From Actinomycetes bacterium (GTDB lineage: Bacteria > Actinomycetota > CALGFH01), in contig DASYUT010000253.1 in the NCBI GenBank assembly GCA_036000965.1, forward strand, positions 1-64,000: a stretch of 64,000 bases of DNA, in the 5' to 3' direction. Positions 26,033-35,254 of the stretch are shown here, in pieces; positions within the stretch are counted from its first letter, which is position 1; each line of letters begins with the position of its first letter. The notes below the pieces were generated by a model that made no database searches, was not told the origin of the DNA, and saw nothing but the letters and a program-made list of their open reading frames with translations. Made by a program: the position numbers and the translations under genes.

Positions 26033-27601
26033 TCAGCCTGAGGGACGCAGCAGGAAGAGCTGGCCGTCCTCCACTGTCACCGGCGCACCGCCGGGCGCGG
26101 TCGTGGGCGGGTGTGCCTGGGCGTCGGAGAGCCAGGTGTCGGCGCCGAACAGGGCGGAGGCGTCGATGATGCCGCTCGTCTCCCAGATCCCCGGGCCGAC
26201 CGGGACGCCGTCGCGGCCGGGCGGGTCGAGCTGGGCGACGCGCGTCGCCGTCGAGGCGTCGACGCCGACCGCACCCACCGGGCCCTTGACGAGGGGGAAC
26301 CGCCAGATCGAGCCGTCGCGGCCCTTCGCGGCCATGACGACCCGGCTCTCTGTCGTGCCGTCCTCGTTGATCATGAGGTACTGGCCGCTCACGCCGATGT
26401 TGTCGGGGCTGATCGCGATGTCGCCGCCCGCAGCGACGACCGTGTCGGCGTTGTAGACGGTCGTGAGGGTTGCCGGCTTGAGCGGGTTGCCAGGGTGCAG
26501 CCGCAGGGAGTACAGCCGTCCGAGCTCGTTGACGCCGTTGTCGGCGCCGCTCGACGAGCCGGTGGTGTCGAAGAAGAACTCGTTCGGGTTGTTCGGGTTG
26601 AAGGCGCCGTCCTCCGGGCGCACGAACGTCATCGCGCCGGCGGCGTCGCTCGCCGCCTCGAGCTGCACGTCGGTGAGGTCCTCCGCGTGCGGGATCTCGA
26701 CCCACTCGCCGGTCACCGAGCCGCTCGTGAACGTCCGCTCGCTGTTCCGCGCGGGATCGAGCGAACGGAAGACGTAGAGCGTGCCGTTGTCGAGCCCGTT
26801 CCGCGCCAGGACGGTGGCGTTCGCCGACCGGTCCTGCTTGCCGACGTACATGTAGAGCTGGTTGTCGAGCGTGGCCGGCCCGTCCTCGGTCGCGAAGACC
26901 ACCGTCTGGGTGCCCTGCCCGGGCTGGACGTTGGTGTTCTCCTTGGAGTAGCGGCCGAGCTTCGGCAGTGTGTGGAGCTCGTTGTCGAAGACCGCGACGG
27001 AGAGGCCGCCCTTGCCGTCGAAGGTGTTGGGGCTGTTCTCCTCCTCGTTGGTCAGGTAGATCGGGCGGTCGAAGCCGTTGTCGGGGCCGGCGAGGAAGCC
27101 GGAGCAGAACCGCGCGAGCTGGCGGGGCATCTGCGCCTCGTTGCCGACGACCGGCGCCGGCCCGAGCAGCGTGTTCTCTGCGTAGACCGAGTCGTAGGCC
27201 CGCTTGCCCGCGACCGGGTCCCCGTTCTGGTCGAGGATCCACTGCGACACGATCGCGCCGCGGTTCTTCGGCCCGCCGACGACGGGCTCGGACTGCGTCG
27301 TGAAGCCCAGCTCGTGATTCATGAACAGCGTGCTCGTGCCGTCGCCGTTCGGGTGGGCGCCGAGCCCGTCGGGGATCCCGACCATGCGGTACTGCTGTCC
27401 GGCGGCGCCACCGAGCAGCGGCACCTTGTCATCGACGCTGAAGAGCGCCTTGATCTCGTACGCGCCGCCGACCGGCTCGACGTACGGCTTCACCGACGTG
27501 GCGGCGAGCGCGGAGCCTGCCACCGCCACCGTCACGGCGAGCGCCGCGGCGAAGGCGGCGCGAATCGGGAATCGACTTGCCCTGCGGCTGCGTTCCTGCA
27601 A
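26033..27601 (-). CDS. PhoX-like (DUF839) secreted phosphatase
   Basis: A 522-residue exported protein. A basic N-terminus (RRASRFPIR) precedes a hydrophobic stretch ending SALAAT, a Sec-type signal with possible twin-arginine character. The mature part shows DUF839/PhoX features: LFMNHELGFTT, IYLTNEEENSPNTFDG, FATEDGP, WVEIPHAEDL, FVRPEDGAFNP and IWETSGIIDA. PhoX enzymes are calcium/iron-dependent alkaline phosphatases built as a beta-propeller. The TTG at 27601 is chosen because GGAGGGGAGG lies just upstream; a GTG 22 codons earlier has no ribosome site and adds an unlikely tail. Some of the acidic metal ligands are visible, but the full set was not checked. Confidence 0.82.
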   Translation of the reverse strand: MQERSRRASRFPIRAAFAAALAVTVAVAGSALAATSVKPYVEPVGGAYEIKALFSVDDKVPLLGGAAGQQYRMVGIPDGLGAHPNGDGTSTLFMNHELGFTTQSEPVVGGPKNRGAIVSQWILDQNGDPVAGKRAYDSVYAENTLLGPAPVVGNEAQMPRQLARFCSGFLAGPDNGFDRPIYLTNEEENSPNTFDGKGGLSVAVFDNELHTLPKLGRYSKENTNVQPGQGTQTVVFATEDGPATLDNQLYMYVGKQDRSANATVLARNGLDNGTLYVFRSLDPARNSERTFTSGSVTGEWVEIPHAEDLTDVQLEAASDAAGAMTFVRPEDGAFNPNNPNEFFFDTTGSSSGADNGVNELGRLYSLRLHPGNPLKPATLTTVYNADTVVAAGGDIAISPDNIGVSGQYLMINEDGTTESRVVMAAKGRDGSIWRFPLVKGPVGAVGVDASTATRVAQLDPPGRDGVPVGPGIWETSGIIDASALFGADTWLSDAQAHPPTTAPGGAPVTVEDGQLFLLRPSG

Positions 27602-27871
27602 GGGTTCCTCCCCTCCTTCGAGACCGGATCCGAATCCTACGGCGGTCACGGCGCGCGGGAGTGACACGGCGGTGGCGCCCCGGTGAAGATGCCGCGACCC
27701 CAGTCAAAGAGACGCGGCCAGGTCTTGTGCTCGCACACGCGCAGGCTGGCCGAGCCCGCGCAGTCTGCGGCTGACGGCTGTCGTGGACCGCGGGCTAGGG
27801 GTTTCGCGGGCATGTCCCTGACCCTGCACGCTGGTGCTGCAGGTGTCAACCCGTCGGCGGCGGGGTCGTCA
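27602..27871. other. 270-bp region between PhoX-like gene and E2
   Basis: Both flanking genes are on the minus strand, so it should hold the E2 operon terminator and the PhoX promoter. No gene and no clear hairpin are seen. Confidence 0.5.
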
Positions 27872-29230
27872 CTAGGCCAGGATGCGCAGGGGCTCTTCGA
27901 GGATGGCCTTGAGATCGGCGAGGAACTGCGCGCCGGTGGCGCCGTCCAGGGCGCGGTGGTCGATGGACAGGGTGAGCTTCATCCGCTGGCGGGTGGCGAG
28001 CTGCCCGTCGCGGAGGACCGGCTCGGAGGTGGTCGCACCCACGGCCAGGATGGCGGCCTCAGGCGGGTTGATCACGGCGGTGAACTGGTCGATGCCGAAC
28101 ATCCCCAGGTTGGAGATCGTGAAGGTGCCGCCGGTGAACTCGTCGGGGCGGAGCTTGCCGGCGCGGGCCTTGTCGATCAGCGCCTTGGCGTCCCGGGAGA
28201 TCTGGCTGACGCTCTTCTGGTCGGCGTCGCGGACCACGGGCACGATCAGGCCGCCACCCACGGCGACGGCGATGCCGACGTGGATGCGTCGGTGGCGCAG
28301 GATCTTGTCGCCGGCCCAGGAGACGTTGATGTCCGGGTGGGTGCGCAGCGTGACCGCGCATGCCCTGACCAGCAGGTCGTTCACTGACAGCTTGGTCCCC
28401 TGGTCGGCCAGCCGCTGGTTGAGCTCGGCGCGCAAGCCGAGCAGCGCGTCGGCGTCGACCTGGATGGTCAGGTAGAAGTGGGGTGCTGACTGCATGCTCT
28501 CGACCAGCCGGCGGGCGACCGTCTTGCGCATGCTGGTGAGCGGGATCTCCTCCACGTCCGCCGCGGCCGCGGCAGGAGCGGCAGCGGGCGCGGGCGCGGC
28601 AGGCGCGGCGGCAGCGGGCGCGGCAGGAGCGGCGGCGGCGGCAGGAGGCGGCGCGGCCGCGGCCGGGGGGGGCGGGGCGGGGGTGGCCCGGCCGCCGTCG
28701 CTGGCCGCCAGGGCCTCGACGTCGGCCTTCACCACCCGGCCACCGGGGCCGCTGCCGGTGACGGTGGACAGGTCGATGCCGTGCTCGCGGGCGATGGCGC
28801 GGGCCATCGGCGAGGCCTTGACCTGCTGCTCGCTGGCAGGGGCGGGGGCCTCGCCCGTCGCCGGCGGGACCGGCTGGGCGGTGGCCGCGACGGTGGTCTC
28901 CACCTCCGGGGCGGTCTCGATCGCCGCGGCCGTCTCGGCTGGCGATGCCGGCGCTGCCTCGGCGGGGGCCGCAGGGGAGGCGGCCGCGCCGCCGTCGCCG
29001 GTGCCGATGAGCGCGATCGGCTGGCCGATCGGGACAGTCTCCCCCTCCTGGACCAGGATCTGCTGCAGCACCCCCTCCTCGAAGGCCTCGAGCTCCATCA
29101 CGGCCTTGTCGGTCTCGATCTCGGCCAGGATGTCGCCCCGTTGCACCTGCTCGCCAGGCTGCTTCAGCCAGGCGGACAGCGTGCCCTCCTCCATGGTGTC
29201 GGACAGGCGCGGCATGATGATCTCGGGCAT
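27872..29230 (-). CDS. Dihydrolipoamide acyltransferase (E2)
   Basis: A 452-residue E2 core of a 2-oxoacid dehydrogenase complex. The lipoyl domain is at 1-75 with Lys42 in ETDKAVMELEA. A long Ala/Pro hinge follows, with a peripheral-subunit-binding domain (SPMARAIAREHGIDL, about 136-170), a second Ala/Pro linker and the catalytic domain. Catalytic His425 and Asp429 are in DHRALDG. It transfers the acyl group from E1 to CoA. It is the last gene of the lpd-CBS-E1alpha-E1beta-E2 run, 14 bp after E1beta. Confidence 0.95.
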   Translation of the reverse strand: MPEIIMPRLSDTMEEGTLSAWLKQPGEQVQRGDILAEIETDKAVMELEAFEEGVLQQILVQEGETVPIGQPIALIGTGDGGAAASPAAPAEAAPASPAETAAAIETAPEVETTVAATAQPVPPATGEAPAPASEQQVKASPMARAIAREHGIDLSTVTGSGPGGRVVKADVEALAASDGGRATPAPPPPAAAAPPPAAAAAPAAPAAAAPAAPAPAAAPAAAAADVEEIPLTSMRKTVARRLVESMQSAPHFYLTIQVDADALLGLRAELNQRLADQGTKLSVNDLLVRACAVTLRTHPDINVSWAGDKILRHRRIHVGIAVAVGGGLIVPVVRDADQKSVSQISRDAKALIDKARAGKLRPDEFTGGTFTISNLGMFGIDQFTAVINPPEAAILAVGATTSEPVLRDGQLATRQRMKLTLSIDHRALDGATGAQFLADLKAILEEPLRILA

Positions 29231-29244
29231 GGTCGCGCACCTCC

Positions 29245-30237
29245 CTAGCGGGCACCGGACGCGTCGAGCGTCTCGTGGATGACCTTGACCAGATGATCGG
29301 CGTTGGGCAGGGCGGCCAGCTCCAGCGGCTTGGCATACGGCAGCGGGACCTCGGCCGCGGCCACCCGGCGCACCGGGGCGTCGAGGTAGTCGAAGGCGCC
29401 CTCGGCGATGGTGGCGGCGATCTCGGCGCCGACCCCGTAGGACAGCCAGTCCTCCTCCATGATCACGGCGCGGTTGGTCTTGCGGACCGAGGCCACGACC
29501 GTGTCGCGGTCCAGCGGCCGCAGGCTGCGCAGGTCCACCACCTCGGCGCTGATGCCCTCCTCGTCCTCCAGGCGGCGGGCGACGTCGAGAGCGACCTTGG
29601 CCATGCGGGAGTAGGCCACGATCGTCAGGTCGCTGCCCTGCTTGACGACCTGGGCGCGGCCGAACTCGACGGTGTAGTCACCGTCGGGGACCTCGCCCTT
29701 GGTGTTGTACAGGGCGAGGTTCTCGATGAAGATCACCGGGTCGTTGTCGCGTACGGCGGTGCGCAGCATGCCGCGGACGTCGGCCGGGGTGGCCGGGGTG
29801 ACGACCTTGAACCCGGGGACGTGCGCGTACCAGACCTCGAGGTTCTGGGAGTGGGTGGCCGCCAGCTGCTGGCCGCCGCCGCCCGGGGTGCGCAGCACCA
29901 TTGGCACCGGGGTCTGCCCGCCGAACATGCCGTGGATCTTGGCCCCGTGGTTGACCAGCTGGTCCAGGGCCAGGATCGAGAAGTTGATCGTCATGATCTC
30001 CACGATCGGCCGCAGCCCGAGCATGGCCGCGCCGATCGCGGCGCCGACGAACCCTTCCTCGCTGATCGGGGTGTCGACCACCCGTTTGGGGCCGAACTCG
30101 GCCAGCAGCCCCGCGGTGATCTTGTAGGAGCCCTCGAAGACCCCGATCTCCTCACCCATCAGGAAGACGTCGGGGTCGCGGAGCAGCTCCTCGCGCAGCG
30201 TGTCGTGCAGCGCCTGGCGGTAGGTCATCACGGCCAC
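29245..30237 (-). CDS. pdhB: 2-oxoacid (pyruvate) dehydrogenase E1 beta
   Basis: A 330-residue E1 beta subunit. Family landmarks are FLMGEEIGVFEGSYKIT, DTPISEEGFVGAAIGAA, PGGGGQQLAATHSQ and VVDLRSLRPLD. It binds thiamine diphosphate together with the alpha subunit and feeds acyl groups to E2. The GTG is 4 bp after the E1 alpha stop; an ATG three codons later is possible. Family sequence fits pyruvate better than branched-chain substrates, but this is not certain. Confidence 0.93.
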   Translation of the reverse strand: MAVMTYRQALHDTLREELLRDPDVFLMGEEIGVFEGSYKITAGLLAEFGPKRVVDTPISEEGFVGAAIGAAMLGLRPIVEIMTINFSILALDQLVNHGAKIHGMFGGQTPVPMVLRTPGGGGQQLAATHSQNLEVWYAHVPGFKVVTPATPADVRGMLRTAVRDNDPVIFIENLALYNTKGEVPDGDYTVEFGRAQVVKQGSDLTIVAYSRMAKVALDVARRLEDEEGISAEVVDLRSLRPLDRDTVVASVRKTNRAVIMEEDWLSYGVGAEIAATIAEGAFDYLDAPVRRVAAAEVPLPYAKPLELAALPNADHLVKVIHETLDASGAR

Positions 30238-30241
30238 GGGA

Positions 30242-31348
30242 TCACATCACCTCCACGCTGTGCGGGGCCGAGGCCACCACTGGGTCGCCGGGCAGGCCGC
30301 GCGGCTCGTTGGCGACCGGGGTGGCGTAGGCGTCGGCGAACAGGTCCTCGACGCTCGGGTCGGGGCTTTGGTCGGCGAAGTCGATGGCCTGGGCCACCTC
30401 GCGCTCCACCTCGGCCTCGAGCTCGGCCGCGCCGGTCTCGTCCAGCACCCCGGCGGCGACGAGCCGGGCGCGAAACGCTGGCACCGGGTCGCGGGCCCGG
30501 CCGCGCTCGACCTCCTCATTGGCGCGGTAGCGGGCCGGGTCGACCACCGAGTGGCCGCGCATCCGGAAGCTGGTGGCCTCCAGCAGCGTGGGGAGCGACT
30601 CGGTGCGGGCCCGGTCCACCGCCCGCCGGGCGGCGTCGCGCACCGCGAGCAGGTCGTTGCCGTCCACGCGCTCGCTGGCCATGCGGTACGCGCAGGCCCG
30701 CTGGTACAGCTCCGGCTCGGCCGAGGCCGCCTCCACCGTGGTCCCCATGCCCAACAGGTTGTTGACGATCACGTACACGATCGGGAGCTTCCACAGCTGG
30801 GCCAGGTTCAGGCACTCGTGGAAGGCCCCGGTGTTGGTCGTGCCGTCACCCATCTGGCACATGACCACCTCGTCCGAGCCCCGGTAGGCGATCGCCTGGG
30901 CGGCGCCGGTCGCCAGCGGGATCTGCCCACCGACGATCGCGTACCCGCCGAGCAGGCGCGCACTGGCGTCGAACAGGTGCATCGAGCCGCCGCGACCGTG
31001 CGACACGCCGGTCTGCCTGCCGAACAGCTCCGCCATCACCCGCCCGGGCTCGATCCCCTTGGCGAGCGCGTAGCCGTGCTCCCGGTAGTTGGTGAACAGG
31101 TAGTCACGCGGCTCCAAGGCGGCCAGCAAGCCGACGACGGTGGCCTCTTCACCGAGGTTGAGGTGGCAGTAGCCGCCGATCTTGGCCCGCTGGTACATCT
31201 CGCCGGTGCGCTCCTCGAACCGGCGCATCAGCCACATCATCCGGTAGTAGTCGACCAGGACGTCCGGCTTCTCGTCGGCAAGCGCGTCCGCCGCACGCTG
31301 TGGCTTCCGGCTGCGCCTGCGTGGTGGGGCTTTCTCGTCAGTCGCCAT
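30242..31348 (-). CDS. pdhA: 2-oxoacid (pyruvate) dehydrogenase E1 alpha
   Basis: A 368-residue E1 alpha subunit. The thiamine diphosphate motif starts at Gly167-Asp168-Gly169 (GDGTTNTG) and ends Asn197 (VIVNN). The substrate-side loop is HGRGGSMHL. The phosphorylatable-loop region reads RMRGHSVVDPARYR. ATG 31348 follows AGGAGGAGG; an upstream Met adds seven residues without a ribosome site. The basic N-terminus (PPRRRSRKPQR) is unusual but common in actinobacterial homologues. It heads the E1alpha-E1beta-E2 block. Confidence 0.94.
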   Translation of the reverse strand: MATDEKAPPRRRSRKPQRAADALADEKPDVLVDYYRMMWLMRRFEERTGEMYQRAKIGGYCHLNLGEEATVVGLLAALEPRDYLFTNYREHGYALAKGIEPGRVMAELFGRQTGVSHGRGGSMHLFDASARLLGGYAIVGGQIPLATGAAQAIAYRGSDEVVMCQMGDGTTNTGAFHECLNLAQLWKLPIVYVIVNNLLGMGTTVEAASAEPELYQRACAYRMASERVDGNDLLAVRDAARRAVDRARTESLPTLLEATSFRMRGHSVVDPARYRANEEVERGRARDPVPAFRARLVAAGVLDETGAAELEAEVEREVAQAIDFADQSPDPSVEDLFADAYATPVANEPRGLPGDPVVASAPHSVEVM

Positions 31349-31384
31349 CGCGGTCCTCCTCCTTGTCACCGGCCGCCCCCGGCG

Positions 31385-31852
31385 CTACTCCCCCGGCGGC
31401 TGCTCCTGCCGGGTGAAGCGCTCGGTGGGCTGGCCGCACCGTGGGCACTGGTCGGGCGGCTGCTGGCCGCGGACCGGCTCGCCGCAGACCTCACAGGTCC
31501 ACTCCAGCGCCAGCAGCTCGACCAGGTCGGAGCGGCTGACGATCCCGACCAGCTGCTGCCCGGCCAGGACCGGCACCCGCCGGATCCGCATGTCGACCAG
31601 CAGGGCGCGGACGTGCTCGACGTCGGTGTCCTCGGTGACGCTGATGACCGTCGGCGACATGAGCTCGCGCGCGGTCGCGCCCTGCTTGACCAGCAGGTCG
31701 TACTCGCTGACCAGCCCCACCACCGCGCCGGCTTCGTCAGTGACCGGGACGCCGCTGATCTTGTGCCTGGTGAGCAGCTCGGCCACGTCCGCGGTCGGGG
31801 TGTCGGGCCCGGCGGCGACGACCGGCGTCGTCATGATCTCCTTGACCTTCAC
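31385..31852 (-). CDS. CBS-pair protein with zinc ribbon
   Basis: A 155-residue protein. Two CBS domains (about 1-58 and 62-115, with VTDEAGAVVGLVSEYDLL and VLAGQQLVGIVSRSDLV) form a Bateman module that usually binds adenine nucleotides. A C-terminal zinc ribbon has Cys120, Cys123, Cys136 and Cys139. It sits between lipoamide dehydrogenase and E1 alpha in the same operon. An energy-charge sensor acting on the complex is a reasonable inference; no direct evidence is available. Confidence 0.9.
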   Translation of the reverse strand: MKVKEIMTTPVVAAGPDTPTADVAELLTRHKISGVPVTDEAGAVVGLVSEYDLLVKQGATARELMSPTVISVTEDTDVEHVRALLVDMRIRRVPVLAGQQLVGIVSRSDLVELLALEWTCEVCGEPVRGQQPPDQCPRCGQPTERFTRQEQPPGE

Positions 31853-31918
31853 GCTTCACACCTCCGTGAGATCGACCAGGCCGTGACCATCGTGGGAGCG
31901 ACCAAGCCGTGACAAGGG

Positions 31919-33424
31919 CTAGCGGCGGCGGGGTGGGGCGGTGTGCACCGGCAGGCCGAGCGCGACCATGGCCGCCTCCATCGACCCCTCCCCCAGGGTG
32001 GGGTGGGCATGGACGGTGTCGGCGATGTCGGCAAGCGTGGCCTCCAGGTGCATGGCCAGCACCCCTTCGGGAATCAGGTCGCTGGCGCTGGGCCCGATGA
32101 TGTGCACGCCCAGCACCTCGCCATACTTCCGCTCCGCCACGACCTTGACCAGCCCCTCGGTCGACCCGTAGGTCTGGGCGCGGCCCAGCGCGGAGAACGG
32201 GAACCGGCCGACGACCACGTCGTGGCCAGCCTGGGTGGCCTTGGCCTCGGTGAGCCCCACGCTGGCGACCTCCGGGTGGGTGAAGGTCGCGGCCGGGATG
32301 GCCTTGTAGTCCATGCGCTCGTGGCGGCCGGCGATCACGCCAGCGGCAACCAGCCCCTGGTGGCTGGCCACGTGGGCCAGCAGCACCCTCCCGGTCACGT
32401 CCCCGATCGCGTGCACCCCCGGCACGCTGGTCCGCAGCTGCTCGTCGACCTGGACCCAGCCCTTGGGGTCGGTCGTCACCCCGGTGCGCTCGAGGTCGAG
32501 CCCTTCGGTGTTGGGCCGGCGGCCGACCCCGACCAGCACCACGTCCGCCTGGGCCTGCTCGGGGTTGCCCCCGTCCGGGTCGGCGATGGTGACCCGCAAC
32601 GGCCCGCTCCGCTTCCCTCTGCCCGCATGGGCGATCTCGGCGACCGTCCTGCCCGTCTGGACCCTGATGCCCCGCTTGGCGAACGAGCGCTCGAGGGTCT
32701 TGCCCATGTCGGCGTCCTCGGCCGGGAGCAGCGTCGGCAGCAGCTCGACCAGGGTCACCTGGGCACCGAAGGCGTGGAACATCGTCGCCCACTCGGCACC
32801 CACCGCGCTGGCGCCGATGATCACGATGCGCCGCGGCACCTCGCCGAGCAGGAACGCGCCGTCGGAGGTGACCACCCCGGGCAGGTCGATCCCGGGGATC
32901 GGCAGCAGCACCGGCGTCGAGCCGGTGGCGACGATCACGTTGCGCCCCTCGAGCCTGGCCTGCGGCTGGCCGTCGGGCGCGGGCGGCGCGTTGTACAGCG
33001 GCCCGCCCGCACCGAGCGTGGAGGGGCCGACGCCGACGACCTCCACCGTGGTCGGCCCGACGAAGCGCGCGTGCCCGCTCACCACCGTGACCCCGTTGGC
33101 CTTCAGCAGCCCCGCCACGCCGTCGGTGAGCCCCTTGACGATCTTCTCCTTGCGCTTGAGCACCGCCGAGTAGTCCAGCCGCACGTTGTCGGCCAGCACG
33201 CCGAACTCGGCGCTGTGCTGCATGGTCTCCAGCACCTCGGCCGAGCGCAGCATCGCCTTGGTCGGGATGCACCCCCAGTTCAGGCACACCCCGCCCGGAC
33301 GCTCCTTCTCGACCAGCGCGGTCCTCAAGCCCAGCTGGGCCGCGCGGATCGCGGCCGGGTACCCGCCCGGGCCACCGCCAACGACCAGCAGGTCGAACGC
33401 CTGCTGCTCTGCCTGCTCGGCCAT
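31919..33424 (-). CDS. lpdA: Dihydrolipoyl dehydrogenase (E3)
   Basis: A 501-residue flavoprotein. The FAD motif is VVGGGPGGYPAA. The redox disulfide is Cys47/Cys52 (GGVCLNWGCIPTK). The NAD motif starts IIGASAVGAEWA. The C-terminal catalytic His-Glu region is VHAHPTLGEGSMEAA. It reoxidises the lipoyl arm of E2. It is the first gene of the operon with the CBS protein and E1/E2, which fixes its role in this complex. Confidence 0.95.
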   Translation of the reverse strand: MAEQAEQQAFDLLVVGGGPGGYPAAIRAAQLGLRTALVEKERPGGVCLNWGCIPTKAMLRSAEVLETMQHSAEFGVLADNVRLDYSAVLKRKEKIVKGLTDGVAGLLKANGVTVVSGHARFVGPTTVEVVGVGPSTLGAGGPLYNAPPAPDGQPQARLEGRNVIVATGSTPVLLPIPGIDLPGVVTSDGAFLLGEVPRRIVIIGASAVGAEWATMFHAFGAQVTLVELLPTLLPAEDADMGKTLERSFAKRGIRVQTGRTVAEIAHAGRGKRSGPLRVTIADPDGGNPEQAQADVVLVGVGRRPNTEGLDLERTGVTTDPKGWVQVDEQLRTSVPGVHAIGDVTGRVLLAHVASHQGLVAAGVIAGRHERMDYKAIPAATFTHPEVASVGLTEAKATQAGHDVVVGRFPFSALGRAQTYGSTEGLVKVVAERKYGEVLGVHIIGPSASDLIPEGVLAMHLEATLADIADTVHAHPTLGEGSMEAAMVALGLPVHTAPPRRR

Positions 33425-33959
33425 CCGTCATCACCTCCCGTGCCGTTGCGGCCCTGAAGCGTACATGCCTACAGCCGCTCGAAGACCACCACGACCTCTC
33501 CCTCCCTGGCCACGACCTGTCCCTCCCTGGCCATGCCGACCCCTCTGCTCGTGTGCCACCGGTGCTGGCCGCCTCGTCACATGTACAGGTGTACAGGCCG
33601 CCGTCGATGCCGTACATCTCCCCGGTGCCGCACCTCTCCCCGATGCTTTCCCCGATGCTTTACATCCCCCCGGTGATATACCCCGAATCCGGGTCGGCCG
33701 GGAACCACACCACGCAGCGGTGCTGCTGCGGTGGGCAAGGCGGCAGGGATGGCGGTAGCCGGCAGACGCCCACACCGACTCGAGCCGCCTCAAGTCGGAC
33801 ATCGAGCATGCCGATGGCGGCGTCAAGGCTTTGCAAAGACCAGCCAGCTCGACATGGCCAAGGCCACAATGGGGTGGGCTGGCTCGGGCGCCGGGCCGCC
33901 ACCGCACCGACGGCCGGGCCGCCGGCGATCGCATGGGCCCGCATGACCGAGGTGACAAG
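33425..33959. other. 535-bp region upstream of lpdA and the DUF4118 gene
   Basis: A divergent intergenic region. It contains tandem copies of a 21-bp unit at 33491-33532, a doubled TGTACAGG near 33583-33598 and a doubled CCCCGATGCTTT (33639-33661). A less GC-rich stretch with GTGATATACCCCG near 33673-33685 may be promoter DNA. No gene is convincing in either strand. Confidence 0.55.
33491..33532. repeat. 21-bp tandem duplication
   Basis: Two copies of ACGACCTSTCCCTCCCTGGC (plus a final C), differing at one base (33491-33511, 33512-33532), lie about 70-110 bp upstream of the lpdA start. They may duplicate a promoter-proximal site or be simple slippage. Confidence 0.75.
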
Positions 33960-34742
33960 ATGCGGAGAAGCGACATTGATGGAGAAGGTGTGGCGTGGGC
34001 GCTTGGCGCGTTGGTCGCCAGCCTGCTCGTCGGGGTCGTTGTCGAGCCGTTCCGAGACACCATCGGGCTCGAGAACGTCGTGATCATCTACCTGCTCGTG
34101 GTCGTGGCCGCGGCCGCGATCGGCGGACGGGCAGCCGGGATGGTGGCGGCGCTGTCGGCCGCGCTGTCCTACGACTTCTTCCTGACCCGCCCGTATCACT
34201 CGCTTCGGATCGACTCGCGCGCGCAGGTCATCACGGTGGTGTTGCTGGTTGCCACTGGCATCGTGGTCAGCATCGGCGGCCGGGTGCGACGCCAGTCGGC
34301 CGTGCGGGCCAACGATCACGTCAATGCGATCCGGCTGCTGCACCAGGTCACCGAGATGGCTGCCACCGGGGCTGCCGTTGACCGGGTGACCGCCGAGGGC
34401 CTCCACCAGCTGCTCGGCGCCCGCCGCGTCAGCGTCCTTCGCCGCAGCTCGGGCGGCCTCGTGGTGACGGCCGACGTCGGCGCCACCGGTACGCCGATCG
34501 AGCTGGACGAACTGCCCCACCTGGACCGGGACGGCCGCATCCCGCCTGGGCGCCGCCGTGTGGTCGGCGGCACGATGGTGCTGCCCAACCAGGGCGTCGT
34601 GCTCGACCTTGTTGCCGGCCGGCGGCCGGTGGGGTCGCTGGTCATCATCCCGGGACAGGACGCGCCGGCCGACCGCACGACCCGTCTCGCGGTGGCGGCC
34701 ATGGCCAACGAACTGGCCATCGCAGGCACCCACCAGCCATGA
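33960..34742 (+). CDS. DUF4118 (KdpD-like) membrane sensor protein without kinase
   Basis: A 260-residue protein. Three to four helices (about 14-115) form a DUF4118 module like that of KdpD, with ALSYDFFLTRPYHSLRI and the helix QVITVVLLVATGIVVSIGG. A GAF-like cytoplasmic half follows (about 125-260). No H box or ATPase domain is present, so it is a sensor fragment or stand-alone family member, as is common in actinobacteria. GAGGTGACAAG precedes the ATG. It lies 496 bp upstream of the monooxygenase operon on the same strand. Confidence 0.8.
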   Translation: MRRSDIDGEGVAWALGALVASLLVGVVVEPFRDTIGLENVVIIYLLVVVAAAAIGGRAAGMVAALSAALSYDFFLTRPYHSLRIDSRAQVITVVLLVATGIVVSIGGRVRRQSAVRANDHVNAIRLLHQVTEMAATGAAVDRVTAEGLHQLLGARRVSVLRRSSGGLVVTADVGATGTPIELDELPHLDRDGRIPPGRRRVVGGTMVLPNQGVVLDLVAGRRPVGSLVIIPGQDAPADRTTRLAVAAMANELAIAGTHQP

Positions 34743-35238
34743 CGGGAACATGAGGCACCGAGCAGTGGGGACCCAGCCGGACATGGCTAATCGGGCTGCA
34801 ATTCCGACATGCTTGCAACGGAGGCCCCTTATGCCGGCTGGTGGCTTGTGGCAGTGTTCCCAGCTTCCTACCTTAAGGTCACGGGAGTTCGAGGAGCCAC
34901 CCCCGAACAGGTGCCGTTGCAGCTCACCCTCCGTAGTCGGACGGGTGCGCCTCGATGGTCGCCGGACCGAATTCGGGAGGTCACCTGATGACGGCGGGGC
35001 GAGGAAGGCGCAGCGTGGTCGTTCTGGCCCGGGTCCACGGGCCGGTCGAGCCGCGTGGCAGCCTCCCCCAGCCCGAGCCCTCCGACTCCCTGCTGTCCGG
35101 CCCCGGTGACGGCGGCGCCCGCTGGGCACCCGCCTCCACCCGGGCACAGGACCGGCTGCCTGCCGCGCCGCAGGCCGCCCGCCCCCCGCCTGTCTCGCAG
35201 CACGCAGCGCAGCGACCGAGGCGGAGAAAGGAACAGGC
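34743..35238. other. 496-bp leader region of the copper monooxygenase operon
   Basis: This should contain the operon promoter. A 10-bp palindrome ACCTTAAGGT lies at 34870-34879. A small reading frame with a good ribosome site begins at 34988 (listed separately). Nothing else is recognised; no copper-responsive CsoR box is obvious. Confidence 0.5.
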
Positions 35239-35254
35239 ATGGCGCAAGTACTAA
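34988..35254 (+). CDS. Possible leader protein before the monooxygenase operon
   Basis: An 88-residue Pro/Arg-rich frame. ATG 34988 has GGGAGG at 7 bp spacing, and the stop lies 16 nt inside the C-subunit gene, so the two could be translationally coupled. It has no recognisable domain and low complexity. A non-coding leader is equally likely. Confidence 0.3.
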   Translation: MTAGRGRRSVVVLARVHGPVEPRGSLPQPEPSDSLLSGPGDGGARWAPASTRAQDRLPAAPQAARPPPVSQHAAQRPRRRKEQAWRKY

